Assembly (NCBI GenBank): GCA_021234155.1 | Contig: JAJEKV010000060.1 | Coordinates: forward strand, 3,456,451 to 3,520,450 | Length of the DNA stretch: 64,000 nt | Direction of reading: 5' to 3' | DNA from: Isoetes taiwanensis | Taxonomy: Eukaryota; Streptophyta; Lycopodiopsida; Isoetales; Isoetaceae | Shown: positions 46,860 to 57,449 of the stretch, piece by piece | Numbering within the stretch: position 1 is the stretch's first letter | How the letters are laid out: every line of letters starts with the position of its first letter | Made by a program: the position numbers and the translations under genes | Notes under the pieces: model-generated | Told to the model about the DNA's origin: nothing | Seen by the model: the letters and a program-made list of their open reading frames with translations, nothing else | Databases searched by the model: none

Positions 46860-47490
46860 ACCTTGAATAAATTGGAGCAGATTGGACTGGAACAGATCGT
46901 GGATCTCGCTTCTTCTTGCACATAATCTGCTACAAAATATAGAATATGATGCAAATCTAGAAGGAATAGGACCGAGAACCATGTCTGCATTCAACTGTGG
47001 GATATAAATTGGTTTTGCCATTTTCTGCATGCAGAATCTGCATTTGTTTTTTATGTTCTGCGACAAAAAGGACAAATGCCCCGTGACAATTTAGAAAAAA
47101 ATTAGTTTGTTAATCAAGCTATGACTATGGCAGAGGCTACTCGGAAGCTTCAGAACCCAAAAAAAAAACCTGAATTTTCATAAGGTTTACCTGGGCAATC
47201 GGTTCTAGGAGTAGTTCTTGTGATTACTGAACCAAAAGTTCCGGCCCATTCATCCCTTTTTGTAAGAGGAGCTCCAAGCTTTAAAATTTTTCTCGCAAAT
47301 AAAAAATACCTCTTACTGCCATCTTCAGAAGTAGGCGAAGACAGCCATTGATGGTGCAGATGACAGAACCAAAAAAGGCATGGAACTAAAAGATGGGAGT
47401 TCGTGATGAATACCTCTCTACTCTGTAATATTATCTGCAAAAGGGAAATAAAAGTGTTATATGCAAACAATGCAAGGATCAAGAACTTTT
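46860..47490 (-). pseudogene. Non-specific phospholipase C gene fragment
   Basis: Non-specific phospholipases C hydrolyse membrane phospholipids to diacylglycerol. In minus sense, about 47340-47190 reads SPTSE, then RKILKLGAPLTKRDEWAGTF and RTTPRTDCPG, matching the conserved 'PTSE(Y)EHSS-PATVRKIL--PLTKRD-WAGTF---PRTDCP' block of plant NPCs as I remember it. A GT donor (CCAG|GTAAAC) follows. A second candidate exon at about 46930-46865 (EIHDLFQSNLLQFIQG) fits the next conserved stretch ('EFQ--LVQLA--L-G'), less surely. The middle of the HSS motif is lost. The N-terminal catalytic part and the C-terminus are absent. Introns appear retained, as in captured genomic fragments. Confidence 0.6.
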
Positions 47491-47494
47491 GAAA

Positions 47495-48255
47495 AAGCCC
47501 CAAGCTTGGATATGAAGAAATGAGAACAGAGCAGCAACACCCACTGGTCCGATCTTACCGAAGCAGGGATCTAGACTGGAGGCAGAGCACAGAAACATAA
47601 GAGAGAATGGGATTTTCGGATGCTAACAACTCCACATCTCCTCCGACTACTCCTCTGCCAGCTGCAAAAAAGAATCCTCAGCACCAGTGTTCCATACCAA
47701 AACGGAGAATGAGTAAATCACCTAGAATTTCTCCTGATGGCAACAGATAAATGAATGCTCCCCGGAAGTAACCACAGTTCCGATTTTTCGAACTTAGAAA
47801 TTTCTAAAGCCTAGCCAGGTCAAATACAGTCGACAAAGCGGCTTCCAACTCAAATACGGCAGTAAAAATGCAGAAAGCATCTGTAGGCACATGCAGACAT
47901 TCGAATCCATCCAATGGGTCTCTTTGTGATTTTGCCCGACATTTTCAGATCTACAGCATTCACCCAGAGGAGAAAAGAAAGCGGTATCTTTGCGGAGTTC
48001 CTGCCGCAAATACAGAACGATTTTGGGACATTCAAATCCCGATCAAAAACAAAGACTGCAAGAAAAAAACCAAAATAATAAGAAAGCAATTTGAACTTCA
48101 GTTTGGAGCTCTGCAATGGCTCCACCGGACCTTGGTCATAAGCGATGGTCGGATGGTCGCTGTCCTGCCCTGTTGATCCGCTATGCAGCTCGGCTATGGT
48201 GTCTTTCATCTTCATCCGCACTATGCCGCTCAGCCATCCACCCGCCCACTTTATT
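47495..48255. other. No gene recognised
   Basis: This stretch, between the phospholipase C fragment and the GC-rich island, has a 141-codon minus-strand frame (48275-47850) with no known domain. It may be captured host DNA. Confidence 0.35.
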
Positions 48256-49383
48256 GGCTCCCGAAATCGGGTCAAACTGCCAAGCGGGTTCCCAGGCGAA
48301 CCCCGAAGATTCGCTCAGGCGAGCAGGGGACGTGGCGGCGGACGTGGCGAATTTCCCCGGGTTCGCCCGGGCGAACCCAAACCCGGTTAAAAAATTTGCG
48401 TCGTGACGGGGAAAGGAAGGCAGCCGCACGACGACGGTGGCCACCGGGTTCGCTTTAAGCGAATCTGGCAGTCATATCGGCGCGACTGGTGGGGCGGGTC
48501 AGGTGGCAGCCCACAGATTGGGCCAATTTTTTAATCTCGCCCCGGGCGTAGAAATCCCCGCTTTTTGGGCCATAGCCAATTCCGTGAGCTTATACACGTG
48601 ATTTTTACACCTGGCGGGCCTCCCGCCTTGTTGCAAGAGCTTGAATCAAAGTAATCCATTGGGTACCTTGGCGATCTCAAAATCGATAATATGAACCCGA
48701 TTTTCGTCTTTGAATGCTTCGAATCGCCCCCCATTTGCCGCCATGTTAACTCCGCTACCCCGTTTGTGAGATCGCCGCAAAGCCCCTTTCCCAGAATGCT
48801 TCTCTCATGTATGCCGCAAGCCTTTGAATCGGATCTCCGTAGATTGAAACCACTTTGTTCAATCTGCCCATTACATGATTCGCAAAATCCGGCCTCGTTG
48901 TTAGAAATTGCTTCTCGCCGCACAGAACCAACAAACCGCTCCGGGCCGTTCATATTATCCAAAATCTACGCTTTCCGTCTTTGCAGCGGCGGGGAGGATT
49001 CTTCTTCCTTTTCTCAAGATACGACATGAAATCGCATCAAAAATCAGAATCGGGTCGCGTTTCATTTTGATTCAAAAATCATCCACCGCTTTGGACCAAT
49101 CCATTCCCATTTCTTCTTCTTCGTCTGCGATCCGGCGAGAACACGATTTGACACAGGGTTAGCCCGGGCGAACCCGTGGGGTTCGGGCACGCCACCACCA
49201 CGCGACAGCCGATCCGACCAACCACGGCTTAACCCTCGTTCGGGTTCGCTTGGCGAACCCGTTAAGATAGCGCCACTTCACCGCCACGTCAACATATTGG
49301 GTTAAGGCGAATCCACAGGTTCGCTTAAGCGAATTTCACGGGTTAAGCTTGGGCGGGCAAACTCGAACTCAATTTCGGGAGCC
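48256..49383. repeat. GC-rich island with inverted ends and GGGTTCGCC palindromes
   Basis: GGCTCCCGAAAT at 48256 and its reverse complement ATTTCGGGAGCC ending at 49383 form 12-bp inverted ends, with weaker similarity continuing inward. Within each arm, GGGTTCGC and GCGAACCC words recur many times; GGGTTCGCCCGGGCGAACCC at 48359-48378 is a perfect 20-base palindrome. The middle (48560-49130) contains a 143-codon minus-strand frame (48962-48531) that I cannot assign. A non-autonomous DNA transposon is possible; matching target-site duplications were not found. Confidence 0.5.
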
Positions 49384-49384
49384 G

Positions 49385-51370
49385 ATCGAAGCACCGCCAT
49401 CCACCGCCATATCCCCAGGACACATTACGAGAATCTGACGGACAGTATTGTCCAGCAGCCACGTGGCAACAAGGGGAGAAATAGATTGCGGCCCAGAAAC
49501 TTTTTGAGGGAACAAAAAAGAAAAAAGGAAAATTACAATGTAAATTACATAGGTAGAGATAATAGTATGACCTCATGTGAAAATAAAAAATGGAATATAT
49601 TTGGATCAAAATCTAGACTCCAGTCACATTGTAAAGGGACATGAGAAATAAGTTGATGGGAACACGTGCCAAGAAGGTAAGCAAAAACAAAATCATTGTA
49701 ACCTGCACAAACCCTTAATATTCTTCATTAATGTCGTCTCGTCCATCACAACACCAGAGGATTTTCTTCTGTTTGAAGCCAGAAAGCTTGTTTCAAGCAC
49801 ATCATTCTTCTGAGCTATCTCGTTTGGCAGCAGAAAACATTGACTATCAGATTAGAATCTAACTTTTAACTAAAGGTGACATATCATATGACTGTAAACT
49901 TGAAAGACTTGAGTCATAGAACAATGAATCTCACATGCCCTAAATCACCTAATTTTCTAGCATCCAAGGAAAAGAGCTCGGCCCATCGTTTCATCAACTT
50001 TGCGACTCCAAACATCTTTTTATTCGATCGTAGTATTTCTTTACCAACGCACACAAAAGTCCACACGATACTTCTTTGGTGCTTCATCACCACTATTCTT
50101 TGTAAAGAACAAATATGTTGGTCCAAAACTTGAAATAGAACATTTATCAAAGATATGATTATTCCTGGTAGTAGAAAAGTAAACTTTTGGTCGAAATTAG
50201 ACTGAACACTATCCGACATGCAACGCCAAGGGGATAGAAGAGCCATCAATATTAGCTTCGCATACTCTTTAAATATGGAACACCGACCAATTGTTTTGCA
50301 AAGGGACATTTCCAAGCATATGAAAAAATCTTGGATATTCTCTGGACATTTTAAGATGTCCATTTTATTGCCAATCGGACACACCGCGACTTGTGTAAGG
50401 ATAAGCACACCCTCATCATATCTTGACAAACAATAAACACCTAAATACGGTGCAACCAATCCAAAATCTCCTATTTTCTGATCGTCGGTCTGTCATAGGT
50501 TGATGTATATATTCTCTCTGTTTTGAGGAGTATTGGTGTATACAATGGCCAAATGGTCTATTATGCATAGAATCATGGTCGCTTAATGCCTTTTTTATGA
50601 TACATAGTATAGGTGTTTTCGGCATTTGATCCCCTGTTTTAGATAGATTATGCTACATTCCTAAGGGGATCTCATGAGGAATTCCCTTTTGTACCGTTTA
50701 ATTTGCAGCTCTATGCTTAAATTCTAGTGGTCCGCATCGTGATGAATGTCTCATTATTTAAATTTTCGTAAGTTTGGGCAATGTCGATTCCTCGTGCATA
50801 TCATCGGCATCGAGATGACCTCAAGACCGCTCTAAGTTATGTATAGAAATGTGGTATGGAGAAGCATTTTCACCACGGAGTATTCATGGTTGAAGATTGA
50901 CCTGGCCTTCTTGTTGAGAAGATGTATCATCTGAATTATTTGAGTTGGAGCCTCTAACGTTGTCACTCTGTTTTCCTTGGTTGTAAAACAAATGTCATGT
51001 CATTGTCCGCTTTATTCACGCAAAGTTGCCATTTAACCGAATAGGAGAACTAATAAGATATATAGTATATAAATTGTTATGAGTCGGGTTGCTTCAAATT
51101 GAACGAAAGGAATATCTATGTTTTAGAAACTTGGACCGAGGTGCAAAGTTTTATGCATTTAAGTAACTATGTACTTACCTTGCAGCCCAAAAGAACGATG
51201 CTTGATAATCTGTCAAAGAAGACTTCATATTTCACGGGTTTTGTCACGCCCTTTGCATGCCTTGGGCGTGGTCTTTCATTTAGGAAAACTACTCTAGCAT
51301 CATTTTATGATGTAGGTCCGGACTCTGCCGGATCAAGCACCCTTTGTATTTCAAACCCCGATCACATCAT
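49385..51370. other. Possible captured fragment region, unassigned
   Basis: The longest frame is 181 codons on the minus strand (50459-49914). It shows no motif I can name; a distant resemblance to mTERF helices is not convincing. Splice-like borders are present, so it may be a gene fragment carried by the Helitron. The rest has no signal. Confidence 0.3.
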
Positions 51371-51374
51371 GGTA

Positions 51375-51486
51375 GGAAGATCTCCTGATCTGCATAGCCA
51401 TAACCAAACCAGTTTACTAAAAGCATGAAAAGGAAGACCTTCTGATCTGCATAGCCATAACCAAGCCAGTTTACCAAAAACTTCAA
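51375..51486 (+). repeat. 56-bp tandem duplication
   Basis: GGAAGAYCTYCTGATCTGCATAGCCATAACCAARCCAGTTTACY recurs directly at 51375-51430 and 51431-51486 with few changes. It lies just after (minus sense) the PLATZ fragment. Confidence 0.88.
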
Positions 51487-51489
51487 AAA

Positions 51490-51800
51490 ATTCTACCCAC
51501 ATTGTCCTTCCAAGACCGAATGCCATACTTCCTTACATACCTGCACCACATGATGACCCTTGTGATCTGAAATGCAAAGAGAGCACAGCCCATTTCCCAT
51601 ATAATCCATGCAGTAGAGGTTGCATTCGTTTTTGGCCTGGTTTCCGTGAATTTGGCAAGAACTCTGACATCTCTGCTGAAAGCTAGTGTTTTCTGGAGGG
51701 GCTGCGGTTGATGATGCTGGGGCGGCAAAGAGCAGCGCCAGCTCCAGAGCCTCCCATGTCGAGGAACGCCTTTCCCAAGTGCTCCGGGTAGGAAACAACA
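51490..51800 (-). pseudogene. PLATZ zinc-binding protein gene fragment
   Basis: PLATZ proteins are plant-specific zinc-dependent DNA-binding proteins. The minus-strand frame contains CQIHGNQAKNECNLYCMDYMG, then GLCSLCISDHKGHHVVQV, matching the PLATZ core 'C--H---KNECN-(F/Y)C-DC----LC--C---H--H-(V/I)-Q'. One zinc-ligand Cys is replaced: the expected CxDC reads CMDY, a TGT-to-TAT change. The part after the core (VWHSVL) soon loses similarity. The N-terminal part before the core is Ala/Ser-rich and unlike PLATZ. Only one exon is present, in the same orientation as the putative Helitron. A related sentence (GAGGAANGCCTTTCCCAA) is repeated at 51947-51982. Confidence 0.75.
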
Positions 51801-52000
51801 AATAATAGAAACTCAAAAACTCAGAAACTCTTCTATTTCGTTTTACATGTCTTTGTGTGCACTTCTTCTTCGCCGTTCAACATGAGCCGTGGTATGCGAA
51901 GTGAAGGAAAATAGAACAAATGAAAATAGAACAGAGGATGGAATCGAGGAAAGCCTTTCCCAACTGCTACGGGTAGAGCAGGAGTTGAAGCCGAGGAACA

Positions 52001-52100
52001 TGAAAACGGGCGGATATATCAGAACCCTAACCCTAAATGTCGAAATTAGGGTTAGGGTTTCGTTGACGACATACTTACCCAATAACATTATAATATAGGA
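52001..52100 (-). repeat. 100-bp repeat with telomere-like hairpin, copy 1
   Basis: Identical to 54917-55016 except for one base by eye. It contains AACCCTAACCCTAA and TTAGGGTTAGGGTT separated by 8 bases, so it folds into a hairpin made of telomere repeats. In minus sense it starts TCCTATATTATAATG, which looks like a Helitron 5' end (TC followed by an AT-rich sequence). Confidence 0.88.
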
Positions 52101-54360
52101 AGGTTAGGCCGCATCTCTGGCTATGGCGACCACAAAACCTTTTGCTCCTCTGTTCCTCTGGCGGCCATCAGACTATGGCGAATCTCAGCTCGGCTCAGCT
52201 CGGCTATTTACGTGTTTTTGTGTTTCGTTGCACAGGTGAGACTCAGGCATTAGATCTCATGCAACGGCAGCGGCCATCTACTAAGGGTAATTAATTTCAA
52301 CTTCCCAAATTCGGAGGTTATGCCTGTGTTATTCCGGTGGGTCTGGTAGCAGGGCCTGCTGAAGCTTTTCTGGCCCTTGATATTTGAATTCAAAGGCGGT
52401 GTTGATCTGCGGGGGCTCCACTTGCTTAACTTGGAGAAGAACATCAACTAAAGCCGCACAAGATGGGCGATTCTAGGTGTATTTTTCTCCGGCTTGGGCA
52501 GGTTTAAGTAAGATGGAGTTCAAATGGGTCTTCTTGAGTGCCAAGTAAGGTAAAATCTGAAGCAAGCTATGGTTTAGGGCTATGCTATCCGCATATCTAT
52601 GGTTTAGGGCTCTTGAAGCAAGTTATGGCTATGGCGAGGGTTAGGCATGGCTATGGTTTTCAAGAAACGAAGTTCCACCATAGAATAAAGAAACTAAGAA
52701 TGAAAAACACTCACTGTTGGCGATGATGCACGAAAGAAGGTATTATGCACAAAACCTATTCTCATTTCTTTCATTCAAAATTTAATTTCAAATGCTTTTT
52801 TGCAGAGTCTTACAAATATTAAGGGATTACACGAAGCTAAAAGTAGAGCCATAGTTTCACCAGGCAAACCCTCTGTTCCTCTGTTCCTCTTCCTCGCCAT
52901 CATCTGTTCTTCCATGTGCTTTTATGCATAAGGCCATTAATCTAGAGCTCCATTCCATAGAGTAAGTCTAAAGATTTTAATTTCAAAAAACTTCGCATTA
53001 CTGGGGGGGTTCTCGTAAGCAAAATGTCGAGAAACCACATGGATCTTAAAACTAGACGTCAATACTGAGCAATAATAAACACGGTTGAACCATGCTTTTT
53101 CGTATTTTACACTTGAACCCGATCTTATTTTGACCGCCTTGATAATGAACTGATCTTATTTTGCGGGTGTATAACAACGGTTCTTGGTGAACTATCTTTG
53201 GACTTGAACTGCACAACGTTCTTGGTCAATGAAAACGTTATTGTAAGTTCGCGAAGATCATATATAGAGTACTTGCATCTTTTTTTCTTGGTTTTGCGGA
53301 CTTGGCCTTTGGATGAGCATAAAATATACTTACCCGCTTCCGGAAAAGAATGCTCGATGTTAGACAATTGTAGCAACTAGATGCTTTGGGGTAAACTATT
53401 TTAATTGGTATTTCTAATGCATATTGTTTTTGACAGCCCTCGCAAATTGAGATCTTAGACTTAGCATCCGCTAACCAATATTCACTTAGTGATATTCCAT
53501 CTTTTGAAGTGGTTCCAATTCCAAAGGCCCGGACCTCAACCCGACGAAGTGGTTGAAGTATCCGGTATACATATGACGAGACGGAAGGTATGCAAATGGC
53601 ATCTTTGTCTTTGTCACGGTACCACGCCTTAGCTATTGCTTTATGTAATTCTATTTGCTTTTGTTTGCTGTTTTTGACTGCTCAATATACAGTATGTAGT
53701 GTGCATATAAATGATGGACCAGGCGAGCAGCTTAAGAGACTTCGTTCAATTCCGTGGGTTTAGAAACTGGAAAATCAGCTGATTCAGACATGGGAAGATA
53801 ATATTGCATTTGGGTAACACAACCATGCAGTATGTTTATGGCTTTTGTGTAGAGTTTACTTAGTGAGCCAACCACATTTCTTTCTCACATGCAGCAATGC
53901 TGTATTTTTATTTTTGTCCAAATAGGATATGGTAAATGCTTAAGTCAACTTTGATGCAATTTATTGCTTTGGATTTAACTTCAATCCAGGACAAGGGATA
54001 ACAAGATATAACAGGACAAGGGATAACAAGATATAACGGTCAAGCATAATCAACGATACTGTGAAGGCAGTTGCAATCTGCAAAATAGAAAGTTACAACA
54101 ACCAATCATTTTTGTACCCCAAACCATGTGCATGAACATCACACAAAAATAATGCCATTATGCTCTTTATTTGTGGCCTTGGAGATGTCATGAATTTGAG
54201 GTTGTATATGCATAGAAAAGTTAGGAAATTGCAATACAAAATCAAACAATTTAATATTTCCATAATTGTCACGTCATACAATTGTAAATGAGTGACAGAG
54301 AATTCTAATCTATCGGCATGGATCAAGTACAATGCATGAGCTCACAAGAGTTCTCTATAT
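52101..54360. other. No assignable gene; exon-like piece near 53.45 kb
   Basis: Near 53437-53555 a CAG acceptor is followed by an open stretch reading PSQIEILDLASANQYSLSDI and further residues, ending in AAGTGGTTGAA before GTATCC. It could be a captured exon, but I do not know the family. The phrase TATGGTTTAGGGCT is repeated near 52568 and 52599. The rest holds no signal. Confidence 0.35.
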
Positions 54361-54401
54361 TAAAAAGGTGAACACAAACACAAGCCATATAAACACAAAC
54401 A

Positions 54402-54520
54402 CATAAACACAAGCCATATAAACACGAACCATATAAACACAACAATGTTGTACTTGGTACCACATAAACACAAGCCATATAAACACGAACCATATATAGC
54501 CCAACAATGTTGTACTTGGT
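54402..54520 (+). repeat. Tandem duplication, about 62-bp unit
   Basis: CATAAACACAAGCCATATAAACACGAACCATATA followed by CAACAATGTTGTACTTGG occurs twice, at about 54402 and 54464, with small differences. CAACAATGTTG is itself palindromic. Confidence 0.85.
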
Positions 54521-54860
54521 TTTCTATTTCTCAATGTTTATATTCACCAGTTTGGGTGCCCATGAAAAGAAGATACATATATATTTTTGAGCCAATCTCT
54601 TAATACAAGTGTATAAATGAAAAAAGAAGAGACAAACTTTAAAATCAAGACCCGTTCCTCCAATATACATAAACAAGGTGTAAAATTAACGACTATCACA
54701 TATAACGACATGTCTCCAACTTTGCCCATGAATTTCCATATTAGAATGAAGAAGTTCTAAAGTTTATAATACATTTCAAGTGAAACTTATCTCAAGACTA
54801 CAAAGTTAGTTTATGTCTGGCTCTTTTCTTCTCTCTGATCATCTACATGCACCCAACTTA

Positions 54861-54889
54861 TGCCCAGCAACGCTGGGCACCATTACTAG
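54861..54889 (+). mobile_element. Helitron 3' terminus (plus strand)
   Basis: TGCCCAGCAACGCTGGGCA (8-bp stem, AAC loop) at 54861-54879 is followed by CCATTA and CTAG at 54886-54889, then T. It has the complete Helitron end grammar and is nearly identical to the minus-strand end at 44262-44290. Its element should extend to the left; no plus-strand 5' end was recognised. Confidence 0.8.
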
Positions 54890-54916
54890 TATGGAAATTG
54901 ATTTTATACATTCGAT

Positions 54917-55016
54917 TGAAAACGGGCGGATATATCAGAACCCTAACCCTAAATGTCGAAATTAGGGTAAGGGTTTCGTTGACGACATACTTACCCAATA
55001 ACATTATAATATAGGA
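54917..55016 (-). repeat. 100-bp repeat with telomere-like hairpin, copy 2
   Basis: Partner of 52001-52100, with TTAGGGTAAGGG in place of TTAGGGTTAGGG as the only difference. The base after the repeat is T, as expected if this is the 5' end of a minus-strand Helitron inserted between A and T. The copy begins 28 bases after the plus-strand Helitron end. Confidence 0.88.
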
Positions 55017-55139
55017 TTGGATTGGATGATACACTTAAGGTCGTAGAGAGCCAATTTGTACTTAAATAAATTAGTTAGAACAAGCAACCATTCAATTGAT
55101 TTCGACATTAAAAAATGGATTTTGTTTTACAATGGTTTT

Positions 55140-57440
55140 GACATTAAACAATGGATTTTGTTCTACAATCTATAAGTTCACTTAGCCAGTTGCATAAAAA
55201 CCATGGCTTTGTAATGTTTTTGTGATATAAAGCAAAGATAGCTGCTGCTAGTGCTACTGCTGCTGCTACTGGCAAGGGCAGTAGACGCACATTGGACCTT
55301 GACAATACTTCATTGAAAGTCTTGTTGTTCTCCATTGCATTTTCTGGATGCAAATCAAACATCTCTTTTGCAACCATTTTACCTAGTCCAATGTCAGCAA
55401 AGATTCTGCATCCACCAAGCAAGACCTGCCAAGATATAACAGTAGGTTCAAAATGGCATATTTGCCATAAATTGCTTAACCTCATCCAACCATTCTGCAC
55501 AAACATCCATGGGCAAACTGGCAAACGTGACATCCATGGGCATTGCAGCTGGCCAGCATTTCCTCAAGGAGGCAAAACACATCAACAACATGCCCATGTT
55601 GTGCATATGCTGCAATTGTAGCATTCCTGAACACGATCCTCTTGATATGTTGTTTCTAACTTCTTATCCACACCATTCATCTTGACTCTCCCAACTTTAT
55701 AATGTAGCCTCTTCTAAACATCTTCCTGGCTCTTTCTCTTCCTTGGCCTCTTAGAAGAATGCAAATGAACAAACCCTGTGGTTGGAACGTCGACACCAAT
55801 GGCTATGGGGCTTTCAAGTCCTGCTCTCATGCTAATAAGCAGGTATACCCCATGCACGAACCATCTAAAAACAGAAGAAATTCGTCAACAACCAAATAAC
55901 AGACTTTTGACCTTGAACTTTGACGCTAACTGAGACCATAACTTGAATGCGGACTTCACCTGCAGAACTATATAGGATTGATCTTACACAAGCTGTGTAT
56001 TCATTGTATAACCAAACTCTATAATAGTATCCTTGCAGTAACTTAGATCATGATAAAAAACAATCAAAATCACACCAGGACAGAACAAGCCCAAAGCATC
56101 TCGATTATGCCAACAAAGAAGTTGGGTCCAGGTAATAGAAATACTGAAGAACTTTAACCCATAGAATTTTAAGCAAACGTATGCACACATTGGCCTCTGA
56201 AATCAGAGATAAATGTTCCAAGAAGCGCACAGCCAAGTAATAAGAAGATATCAACTTTAAGTTACATAGTTTAATCATGAAAAGGCAATACTGACACGAG
56301 ACTTATAAATTACCTGAATATACCTAAACTGAACTAGAACAGAAAGAAGGTAAGATTACTTCAATTTACTCTAGAACATGCACAATGCAAAAATGTCAAT
56401 AAGAAGAAGAAAGAAAATAAAAAGATTGACTACTTACCAAAACATGTTGATGATAATCAAGCGCTGGAAGTAATGCTAGCGCTCCTGCGAAGGCAATCCC
56501 AATCTAAATATTGAAAACGCAATAAGAAGGTAACGATAATCAGGAGGTAATGGTTATGATGATGAAAATGGTATGACCATATCGAGCGCCCACAGAATTG
56601 CCTTTATCTGAGCATGAATTGCCTTCCTGCAGCATGACCTGCACATGCAAAAAGAATGCTGCTCACATTAATGTCAAGCCCAATTTCTCGTATTAGATCA
56701 TGTACCTCCTTCCTTACCTTCTGCTAGAGCTGCTTGGCTGCCGCATGTAGAAGGAATACTACTGTGATTCTGTCTGGCAATAAGCCCTGCTGTTGCATTT
56801 GACGAAGTAAATTAACTGCATCCTTGCCCTTCCCATGTTGAGCATAAGTTGCTATCATAGTATTCTATGTTAACATTCTGTACAATTATCTCGTTGTCAA
56901 GTCATGCATGTTAATGTTAAGTCTACATTAATACTACTTATAATAAATAAATATCTATCTATAATAAATATTTCTTTCCTAGCTGAACATCATACCCAGC
57001 TTCAAGATTTTGCTCCTGTTTTATTGCCAGTGATGGGCCATCTAAGTCCTCAGTCTCTACTTGAATGAAACAGTCAGCAATCATTTTCCCAACCTCCTGC
57101 ATTCAAATATACCATATTAATTTCCACACTTGGCATACATGTCAATAAGAGCACTCCCAACAATGACGTCTAAGTCCAATCCAGCAGCCATGATCTGCTC
57201 ATGTGTCAGCCAGGCCTACCACGATCTATTAGTGGTGCCACATGCTTTAAGAATGCTCAAAAACGTCGCTTTTTCTGGTTTATTCCTCTGTTGTTGCATT
57301 TCCTCAAAAAGTTCAGGAGCAGGAAAGATGAGTCCATGACAAGCATAGCCTGCAACAAAGTCCATGACAAGCATAGCCTGCAACAAGTATATTATAAGAG
57401 ATAACATCTCGATTATCCTAAGATAGACAATCATAGAAAA
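55140..57440 (-). pseudogene. PLS-class PPR gene with E motif, decayed
   Basis: Read on the minus strand, PPR blocks appear in order but in different frames: ELFEEMQQQRNKPEKATFLS (about 57340-57270), HEQIMAAGLDLDVIVGSALI and DMYAKCG (about 57210-57125), IATYAQHGKGKDAV and LLRQMQQQGLLPD (about 56860-56770), IAAYAQHGHVVDVFCLLEEM (about 55615-55550), and an E motif with EPTVISWQVLLGGCRIFADIG (about 55455-55390). These proteins guide organellar C-to-U RNA editing. The blocks are separated by 100-1000 bases without PPR homology and by stops, so it is a pseudogene. After the E motif a hydrophobic tail (PVAAAVALAAAIFALY) replaces the usual E+/DYW region. Confidence 0.8.
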
Positions 57441-57449
57441 AATCTTTCA

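Larger units (their letters stand above)
44262..52100 (-). mobile_element. Candidate gene-capturing Helitron body
   Basis: This is a proposed element. The 3' end is at 44262 and a candidate 5' end (TCCTATATTATAATG in minus sense) is at 52100, with an identical second 5' end at 55016. Between them lie fragments of unrelated host genes: an MGCASSK-start open frame, phospholipase C exons and a PLATZ exon, the last two on the same strand as the Helitron, as is usual for captured genes. No RepHel helicase is present, so it would be non-autonomous. The base next to the 52100 end is A rather than the expected T, which weakens this choice of end; 55016 is followed by T. Confidence 0.4.

Noticed and set aside
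49914-50459. 181-codon minus-strand frame as an mTERF-like protein
   Set aside because: Only a vague helical resemblance; no conserved mTERF residues could be aligned with confidence.
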